Positions 21,499 through 26,428 of a stretch of 26,428 bases of DNA are shown piece after piece. The notes beneath the pieces were generated by a model. The model did not search any database. It was not told the DNA's origin and worked only from the letters and a program-made list of their open reading frames with translations. Source of the DNA: Corynebacterium frankenforstense (GTDB taxonomy: Bacteria; Actinomycetota; Actinomycetes; Mycobacteriales; Mycobacteriaceae). The number at the start of each line of letters is the position of its first letter. Positions within the stretch are counted from its first letter, which is position 1. The stretch is from assembly GCF_030211955.1 (NCBI RefSeq), contig NZ_JASODI010000027.1:1-26428 (forward strand), given 5' to 3'. The position numbers and the translations under genes are program-made.

Positions 21499-22215
21499 TC
21501 AACCGCGCGTGGTCGTGGCCGACTCGCTCGGCTCGTCGCTCGACTCCGCGTCGGTCTCGGCCTGGCGCTTGTCTCCGCGGTCGCGCTCGCTGGGCTCGCG
21601 GTCGCCGGAGCGGTCGGGGTGCTCCGGGGCGGTCCAGTCCTCCGGCGGCTCGGCCAGGCCGAGCTCGTAGATGCGGTCCTCGGGGTCGATCTGGTCGGTG
21701 GAGGCCATCTGCTGGACCACCAGGCCGCGCTTGTTGTCCACCACGGTCAGGATCGCGGTGTTGCCCAGCGTGGACCAGCCGACGACGCGGTCCTTCTTGT
21801 CCTCGACCACCCGCGAGCTGCGCAGCTCGGTGAGCACCTGGGTCGTCGAGGCCGCCTTCGACTCGGAGGCGAAGAACTGGAACTGGCCGACCTCGCCGCC
21901 CGAGCACTCCACGGAGTCCTCCAGCCCGTTGGGCGTGCAGGAGTCGAACTGGTCGAACAGTTCATCCGGCACCAGCCCGGAGAACCGCTCGCGGGCCTTG
22001 GCCAGCTCGCGCTCCTCCTCGCTGGCGGTGGTGCTCGCGCTGCTCTCCGCGGAGGTGTCCGTCGTCTCCTCGGGGCTGCTTTCCGAGGTCGCGTTGGTCT
22101 CCGTGGTCGGTTCCGGCTCGGCGTCGTCGGTGCCGCACGCGGTGAGCGTGAGCGTCAGCGCGGCCGCCAGGGGCAGGCCTCGGCGGACGAGGCGGAGGCG
22201 GGCGTTAGCGGTCAC
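21499..22215 (-). CDS. Secreted lipoprotein, unknown function
   Basis: A 238-residue precursor with a classical lipoprotein signal: basic start (RLRLVRR), a hydrophobic run LPLAAALTLTLT, and the lipobox LTAC with the lipidated Cys at position 27. A Thr/Ser/Glu-rich linker to about 65 should span the cell wall. The folded domain (about 70-195) contains two further cysteines, near 93 and 104, which could form a disulfide, and the tail is Asp/Glu/Arg/Ser-rich and probably disordered. I do not recognise the domain. The GTG start is supported by an AAAGG site about ten bases upstream. The gene lies convergent to the PDZ-Lon protease and next to PPA1309, with which it may share regulation. A TACGAT -10 at 22257-22262 gives it a likely own promoter. 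Confidence 0.8.
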   Translation of the reverse strand: MTANARLRLVRRGLPLAAALTLTLTACGTDDAEPEPTTETNATSESSPEETTDTSAESSASTTASEEERELAKARERFSGLVPDELFDQFDSCTPNGLEDSVECSGGEVGQFQFFASESKAASTTQVLTELRSSRVVEDKKDRVVGWSTLGNTAILTVVDNKRGLVVQQMASTDQIDPEDRIYELGLAEPPEDWTAPEHPDRSGDREPSERDRGDKRQAETDAESSDEPSESATTTRG

Positions 22216-22256
22216 GGCGGGACACCTTTCTTCGGCCGGGGGTTTTACGCCCGTCC

Positions 22257-22262
22257 ATCGTA
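22257..22262 (-). promoter_or_regulatory. Candidate -10 for the lipoprotein gene
   Basis: Read leftward this is TACGAT in the context GGTTACGATGG, about 41 bases before the GTG start. No clear -35. It lies in the 90-base gap after the PPA1309 gene. Confidence 0.4.
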
Positions 22263-22305
22263 ACCGCAGGCGGGCGCACGGGGGTCCTGAGGGCTGCGCC
22301 GGGCG

Positions 22306-22836
22306 CTAGCCCTCGCCGAAGGTCGGGTCCTGCTCGAGGCCCTGGCGCAGCAGCGCGATGACCCCGGGGGCCACGCCGGGCCCGCCGCGCAGGTCGATCT
22401 CGTCCTCGGCGAAGGGGCCGCGGTCGGCGAGCTCGGCCTCGGTGGGGCGGCGCTGCAGCAGCGTCAGCTCCGCGCCCGAGCGCAGCACCCCGGAGAAGAG
22501 GCGGGCGCGGTAGGTCTCGGACTCCGCGCCGGCCGAGGAGTCGCGGAAGACGATCTCCTGGGCGAGCACCGCGCCGGCGACCTCGCCGGGCCAGGCGATG
22601 CGGCCGAGGTAGTCGAGCAGCTCGCCGGAGCCGGGCGTGATGCCCTCGGGCAGGCTCTCCTGGACGACCAGGGTCAGCGGGGCTTCCTCGACGTCGGCGA
22701 CCTGGTCCGCCAGCAGGCGGGAGGGCACCAGACCGAACAGCGTGGGCTGCGCGTCCCAGCCCTCCGCGTGGACGAAGTCGACGGCCTCGAGCATCGCGCG
22801 GTTGAGCGCCTGGTGGCTCTGTGCGGGATCGTTCAC
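22306..22836 (-). CDS. PPA1309 family protein
   Basis: A 176-residue cytosolic protein recognised as the actinobacterial PPA1309 family by its conserved layout: the helical start with ALNRAMLEAVDFVHAEGWD, the TLFGLVPSRLLA segment, the GELLDYLGRIAWPGEVAGAVLAQEIVF block, and a tail ending near GVIALLRQGLEQDP. No enzyme motif is evident and no function is established. The GTG at 22836 is the plausible start, with AGAGGAAGG about ten bases before it; the longer frame upstream reads Arg/Gly/His-rich non-conserved sequence. It diverges from the UPF0182 gene, a neighbourhood I remember as shared by many actinobacteria. It may be transcribed with the lipoprotein gene, 90 bases downstream. Confidence 0.8.
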   Translation of the reverse strand: MNDPAQSHQALNRAMLEAVDFVHAEGWDAQPTLFGLVPSRLLADQVADVEEAPLTLVVQESLPEGITPGSGELLDYLGRIAWPGEVAGAVLAQEIVFRDSSAGAESETYRARLFSGVLRSGAELTLLQRRPTEAELADRGPFAEDEIDLRGGPGVAPGVIALLRQGLEQDPTFGEG

Positions 22837-22984
22837 TTCTTCTGTGCCTTCCTCTCGGTTCTCGCCCCCGTGTCTATGCCCCCATATTGTGCCCCGGGCG
22901 CCGGCGGTGCCGGGACGCGGGCGCCACGCGCCACGCGCCACGAGCCACGCGGCGTCGGAAAGCGAGCTGAATGGGACGGTGCAT

Positions 22985-23015
22985 TTGGCTTGGAGCCCCG
23001 TTAAATTCGTATGGT
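22985..23015 (+). promoter_or_regulatory. Promoter of the UPF0182 gene
   Basis: TTGGCT (22985-22990) and TATGGT (23010-23015) are separated by 19 bases. The region is locally AT-rich. Transcription would begin near 23022 and leave a leader of about 63 bases that ends in GAGGAG, the ribosome binding site for the TTG start. Confidence 0.45.
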
Positions 23016-23084
23016 GGAACGTACACCCGTCTGCGGGCGGGCAGTACCGCTTGTTACCGCCAACGCAACACCTGAGGAGACGTC

Positions 23085-26081
23085 TTGGCGAACGGATTAA
23101 GTACCCCCGCCGCCCCGATGCGGCGCCCGAACAAGGCGATCAGCACCACCATCGCGGTGATCGCCGTGCTGGTGATCCTGGCCCCGGTGCTCATCGGGGT
23201 CTACACCGACTGGCTCTGGTTCGGAGAGGTGGACTTCAGGGGTGTGTTCACCAAGGTCGTGGTCGTGCGGATCATCCTCTTCGTGGTGTTCGCGCTGCTG
23301 GCCGGGGCGATCGCCTTCGCTGCGGGCTTCCTGACCTGGCGCAACCGGCCCAAGGACCTCGGTGACACGGACCTGAACTCGCCGGTGCACCAGTACCGCA
23401 TGGTCATCGAGCGCTCCGTGCGCCTGCTGCTGATCGGCGTGCCCGTCATCGTCGGGCTGTTCGCCGGCGTCTTCGGCCAGTCGACCTGGCGGACCGTGAT
23501 GATGTTCCTCAACCGGCAGGACTTCGGCTCCACCGACGCGCAGTTCGGCAAGGACCTCGGCTTCTACGCCTTCCAGCTGCCGTTCCTGGAGCTTCTGGCC
23601 TCCTCGCTGTCTACGATCCTCATCGTCGCCTTCCTCATCGCGCTGGTGGGCTACTACCTGCTCGGCGGCATCCGCGTGGGCAACCAGGCCACCGGCGTGC
23701 GCGGCACGGTCAGCCGGCCGGCGCGCATCCAGTTGATGGTCACCGCCGGGCTGTGGATGCTGGTCAAGGTCTTCCAGTACTGGCTCGACCGCTTCGGCCT
23801 GCTGATCAACGAGAACCAGACCTTCACCGGCGCCAGCTACACCGACGTGCACGCCCAGCTGCCGGCCAAGATCATCCTGATGGTCATCGGCCTGGTCGTC
23901 GCCTTCGCCTTCTTCTCCGCCGTGGTGCTGAAAGACCTGCGCGTGCCGGCCCTGGCCACCGTGCTCATGGTCGTCTCCGCGCTCGTGGTCGGCGCCGCCT
24001 GGCCGCTGATGCTGGAGCGCTTCTCGGTCAACCCGAACCGCCAGCAGAAGGAGGCCGAGTTCATCGCCCGCAACATCGAGGCGACGCGCGAGGCCTACGG
24101 CCTGACCGACGACAAGGTCACCTACCTGGACAACTGGGGCGCGGACGGCGCGAGCAACGAGAAGGTCGCCAACGACGAGGAGACCATCTCCAACATTCGC
24201 CTGCTGGACCCGGAGATCCTCTCGCCGACGTTCACCCAGCAGCAGCAGCTGCGCAACTTCTACGGCTTCCCGGACACCCTGGCGGTGGACCGCTACGAGG
24301 TTGACGGCGAGACCCGCGACTTCGTGGTCGCCGCCCGTGAGCTCGACCCGAACGCGCTGCGCGAGAACCAGCAGGACTGGATCAACCGCCACACCGTCTA
24401 CACCCACGGCAACGGCTTCATCGCCGCGCCGGGCAACCAGGTCGACGAGGTCGCCCGCGACGTGGGTTCCACCCGCGGCGGCTACCCCGTCTACACCGTC
24501 TCGGACCTGCAGACCAACGAGATCGCCCGCGAGAAGGAGGCCACCGAGGAGCTCGGCATCAAGGTCGACCAGCCGCGCATCTACTTCGGCCCGGTCATCG
24601 CCTCGGCCAACGACGGCGCGGACTACGCCGTCGTCGGCGCCGACACCGAGCAGCCCGTCGAGTACGACACGGACAACTCGAGCTACATCTACACCGGCTC
24701 CGGCGGCGTGGGCATCGGCAACTGGGTCAACCGCCTGGCCTTCGCCGGCAAGTACCAGGAGCTGAACCTGATCCTGTCCGACCGCGTGGGCGGGGACTCC
24801 AAGATCATCTTCGACCGCGACCCGCGCACCCGCGTGGAGAAGGTCGCCCCCTGGCTGACCACGGACTCCAAGACCTACCCGGCCGTCATCGACGGGCGCG
24901 TGAAGTGGATCGTGGACGGCTACACCACGCTGGACTCGCTGCCGTACTCGACGCAGACCTCCCTGCAGGGTGCGACCGAGGACGCGCTGAACCCGGACGG
25001 CACCAACCAGCGCCTGGTCTACGACGAGGTCGGCTACATCCGTAACTCGGTCAAAGCCACCGTCGACGCCTACGACGGCACCGTGGAGCTCTACGAGTTC
25101 GACTCCGAGGACCCGGTGCTCAAGGCCTGGGAGGGCATCTTCCCGGACACGGTCAAGCCGGAGAGCGAGATCTCCGACGAGCTGCGCCAGCACCTGCGCT
25201 ACCCGGAGGACCTGTTCAAGGTCCAGCGTGAGCTGCTCATCCGCTACCACGTCGACGACCCGACGGTGTTCTTCACCAACGACGCGTTCTGGTCCGTGCC
25301 CGGCGACCCGACGGCCGCCGAGGAGAACCAGAGCCTGGCCCAGCCGCCGTACTACGTCACCGCGCGCGACCCGCGCGACGAGAACGGCGAGGCGTCCTTC
25401 CAGCTGATCACCCCGTTCCGCGGCCTGAACCGTGAGTTCCTCTCCGCGCACATGACGGTGACCTCGGACCCGGACAACTACGGCGAGATCACCGTGCGCG
25501 TGCTGCCGACGAACACGCAGACGCAGGGCCCGAAGCAGGCGCAGGACACGATGATGTCCTCCGACGAGATCGCCCGTGACCGCACCCTGTGGCAGAACAC
25601 CACGGATCTGCACAACGGCAACCTGCTGACCCTGCCGGTCGGCGGCGGCGAGATCCTCTACGTCGAGCCGGTCTACTCGCAGCGCAAGGGCCAGGAGTCC
25701 GCGTTCCCGAAGCTGCTGCGTGTGCTGGTCTCCTACAAGGGCCAGGTCGGCTACGCGCCGACGATCTCCGAGGCGCTGCAGCAGGTCGGCATCAACCCGA
25801 AGGCCGCCCAGGACATCACCGAGATCGACGGTGACTCCGACGGCGAGTCCGGCGACGCCGAGGACCAGAAGTCCGGCGAGGCCGACAAGGACACCGAGGA
25901 GACGACCGGCCCGTCCGCGCCGGCCGGCGGCTCGGGTGCCGAGGGCGACGCCATCCAGCGCATCAACGACGCGCTCAACGGCCTGGAGAAGGCCCGCGGC
26001 GGCTCGCACGAGGAGTACGGCAAGGCGCTCGACGAGCTGGACAAGGCGGTGGAGGCCTACCGCAACACCCAGGGCAACTAG
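23085..26081 (+). CDS. UPF0182 family large membrane protein
   Basis: A 998-residue protein matching Rv3193c-type UPF0182 proteins. Seven hydrophobic segments are seen at about 20-41, 60-82, 113-131, 167-194, 214-231, 261-283 and 288-310. A very large domain outside the membrane follows (about 311-900), with conserved stretches such as RNIEATREAYGL, PRIYFGPV, KYQELNLILSDRVGGDSKI and RYPEDLFKVQRELL. An Asp/Glu/Gly/Ser linker (about 905-950) leads to a charged helical tail that may form a coiled coil. No catalytic motif is known to me and the function is undetermined. The TTG start at 23085 is chosen because GAGGAG lies five bases upstream; the next start, ATG at 23118, has none. A strong terminator follows. 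Confidence 0.92.
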   Translation: MANGLSTPAAPMRRPNKAISTTIAVIAVLVILAPVLIGVYTDWLWFGEVDFRGVFTKVVVVRIILFVVFALLAGAIAFAAGFLTWRNRPKDLGDTDLNSPVHQYRMVIERSVRLLLIGVPVIVGLFAGVFGQSTWRTVMMFLNRQDFGSTDAQFGKDLGFYAFQLPFLELLASSLSTILIVAFLIALVGYYLLGGIRVGNQATGVRGTVSRPARIQLMVTAGLWMLVKVFQYWLDRFGLLINENQTFTGASYTDVHAQLPAKIILMVIGLVVAFAFFSAVVLKDLRVPALATVLMVVSALVVGAAWPLMLERFSVNPNRQQKEAEFIARNIEATREAYGLTDDKVTYLDNWGADGASNEKVANDEETISNIRLLDPEILSPTFTQQQQLRNFYGFPDTLAVDRYEVDGETRDFVVAARELDPNALRENQQDWINRHTVYTHGNGFIAAPGNQVDEVARDVGSTRGGYPVYTVSDLQTNEIAREKEATEELGIKVDQPRIYFGPVIASANDGADYAVVGADTEQPVEYDTDNSSYIYTGSGGVGIGNWVNRLAFAGKYQELNLILSDRVGGDSKIIFDRDPRTRVEKVAPWLTTDSKTYPAVIDGRVKWIVDGYTTLDSLPYSTQTSLQGATEDALNPDGTNQRLVYDEVGYIRNSVKATVDAYDGTVELYEFDSEDPVLKAWEGIFPDTVKPESEISDELRQHLRYPEDLFKVQRELLIRYHVDDPTVFFTNDAFWSVPGDPTAAEENQSLAQPPYYVTARDPRDENGEASFQLITPFRGLNREFLSAHMTVTSDPDNYGEITVRVLPTNTQTQGPKQAQDTMMSSDEIARDRTLWQNTTDLHNGNLLTLPVGGGEILYVEPVYSQRKGQESAFPKLLRVLVSYKGQVGYAPTISEALQQVGINPKAAQDITEIDGDSDGESGDAEDQKSGEADKDTEETTGPSAPAGGSGAEGDAIQRINDALNGLEKARGGSHEEYGKALDELDKAVEAYRNTQGN

Positions 26082-26097
26082 CCCGCTTACCGACGTC

Positions 26098-26137
26098 GCG
26101 CCCCACGGCGACCGCGCCCGCGGTCACCGTGGGGCGC
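26098..26137 (+). terminator. Long two-part hairpin after the UPF0182 gene
   Basis: GCGCCCCACGG (26098-26108) pairs with 26127-26137, and inside it GACCGC pairs with GCGGTC around a GCCC loop, with one C-A mismatch between the two stems: 17 base pairs in total, starting 17 bases after the stop codon. It is followed by only a short TT, but the stem is very stable. Confidence 0.75.
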
Positions 26138-26239
26138 TTCGCGTGGGTGGGGGCGTGCACCGCGGCTGTGTGCGGTCGTGTGCGCCGCAGGACACGTGTG
26201 CCGCTTCGTGGCTTCGTTTTTACGGGGTGCGCAGGGGAT

Positions 26240-26268
26240 TTGGACTGTGGCGGGGTTCTGGTTAAAGT
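26240..26268 (+). promoter_or_regulatory. Promoter of the initiator tRNA gene
   Basis: TTGGAC (26240-26245) and TAAAGT (26263-26268) are separated by the ideal 17 bases. Transcription should begin near 26275, about 39 bases before the mature tRNA. The region is AT-rich relative to the surroundings. Confidence 0.6.
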
Positions 26269-26278
26269 ATGTACCCGT

Positions 26279-26309
26279 TGCCGCAAGGCATGGTATCCGG
26301 AACGGATAC
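26279..26309 (+). other. Tandem hairpins in the pre-tRNA leader
   Basis: TGCC-GCAA-GGCA (26279-26290) forms a short stem capped by a GNRA tetraloop. Two bases later GTATCCG (26293-26299) pairs perfectly with CGGATAC (26303-26309) around GAA. The second stem ends four bases before the tRNA 5' end, so the RNase P cleavage site is flanked by structure on both sides. Confidence 0.55.
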
Positions 26310-26313
26310 GTGA

Positions 26314-26390
26314 CGCGGGGTGGAGCAGCTCGGTAGCTCGCTGGGCTCATAACCCAGAGGTCGTAGGTTCGAATCCTGCCCCCGCTACCA
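26314..26390 (+). tRNA. Initiator tRNA-fMet (CAT)
   Basis: A 77-base gene with encoded CCA. The cloverleaf is complete: acceptor stem CGCGGGG/CCCCGCT, D arm with the GAGC/GCTC stem, anticodon stem CTGGG/CCCAG around CTCATAA with CAT at 26348-26350, and a T arm with TTCGAAT. Initiator hallmarks are present: an unpaired first position (C1 against U72; E. coli has C1-A72), the A11-U24 pair in the D stem, and three consecutive G-C pairs in the anticodon stem. It has its own promoter and stands apart from the UPF0182 transcript behind a strong terminator. This is the tRNA used to start translation, so its expression matters globally; other copies may exist elsewhere. Confidence 0.97.
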
Positions 26391-26399
26391 CTTGAAGCG

Positions 26400-26428
26400 C
26401 CGGCCGCAAGCGAGAAGCTGGCGGCCGG
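26400..26428 (+). terminator. Terminator hairpin after the tRNA, cut by the window edge
   Basis: CCGGCCGC (26400-26407) pairs with GCGGCCGG (26421-26428), and AGC/GCT extends the stem inside around GAGAA after one mismatch. It begins ten bases after the tRNA. Any T-run would lie beyond the window. Confidence 0.6.

Noticed and set aside
23097..26009. Leftward open frame of 970 codons opposite the UPF0182 gene
   Set aside because: Mirror of a well-conserved membrane protein; His/Asp/Val/Leu/Gly-rich nonsense composition.

Overview
The window is a GC-rich stretch (about 70% by eye) of ordinary chromosome from an actinomycete, most probably a high-GC Corynebacterium. The WhiB1-type regulator is almost residue-for-residue the mycobacterial/corynebacterial one. 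The gene order also follows the M. tuberculosis block from about Rv3219 (whiB1) to Rv3193c: whiB1, a small membrane protein, RhlE with a beta-propeller protein, DUF3107, DUF3152, TIGR02569, adnA-adnB, a K+ channel, nudC, uvrD2, a ThiF/TOMM-like protein, a DUF2342 hydrolase, a PDZ-Lon protease and a UPF0182 protein. Family assignments rest on recognised motifs and remembered synteny, not on a search. No mobile element, CRISPR array, phage gene or plasmid function is visible.

Left part (1-4304): a 24-residue ribosomal protein bL37 gene and whcE (whiB1) run leftward. They are separated from a rightward four-helix membrane protein by a 508-base regulatory region with hairpins, GTTAC repeats and a CRP/GlxR-like site. 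A strong terminator then ends a leftward pair, the RhlE-type DEAD-box helicase and a membrane-anchored beta-propeller protein, which overlap through a TTGA junction.

Centre (4305-17354): a long rightward gene array, largely coupled by overlapping stop/start codons: DUF3107, DUF3152 (metzincin-like), TIGR02569, AdnA, AdnB, a 2TM-RCK potassium channel, a NudC-like Nudix enzyme and UvrD2. AdnAB is the actinobacterial double-strand-break resection motor-nuclease and UvrD2 is a second SF1A helicase, so this is a DNA-repair block with ion-homeostasis and nucleotide-sanitation genes between the helicases.

Right part (17293-26428): a leftward ThiF/TOMM-type protein whose 3' end overlaps uvrD2, a YgjP-like metallopeptidase, a DUF2342 zinc-hydrolase-family protein diverging from a membrane PDZ-Lon protease, a lipoprotein, a PPA1309-family protein, a large UPF0182 membrane protein, and an initiator tRNA with its own promoter and a structured leader.

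The points most worth a second look are these. Five protein genes plus one short upstream reading frame have a -10-like hexamer 6-8 bases before the start codon, the geometry of leaderless mRNAs. A leaderless 45-codon frame overlaps the DUF3107 start out of frame. AdnA has lost the Walker A lysine. NudC has lost its zinc ribbon and altered its NADH signature. UvrD2 carries CCHC instead of four cysteines. The precursor of the initiator tRNA appears to fold into two tandem hairpins before the mature 5' end.
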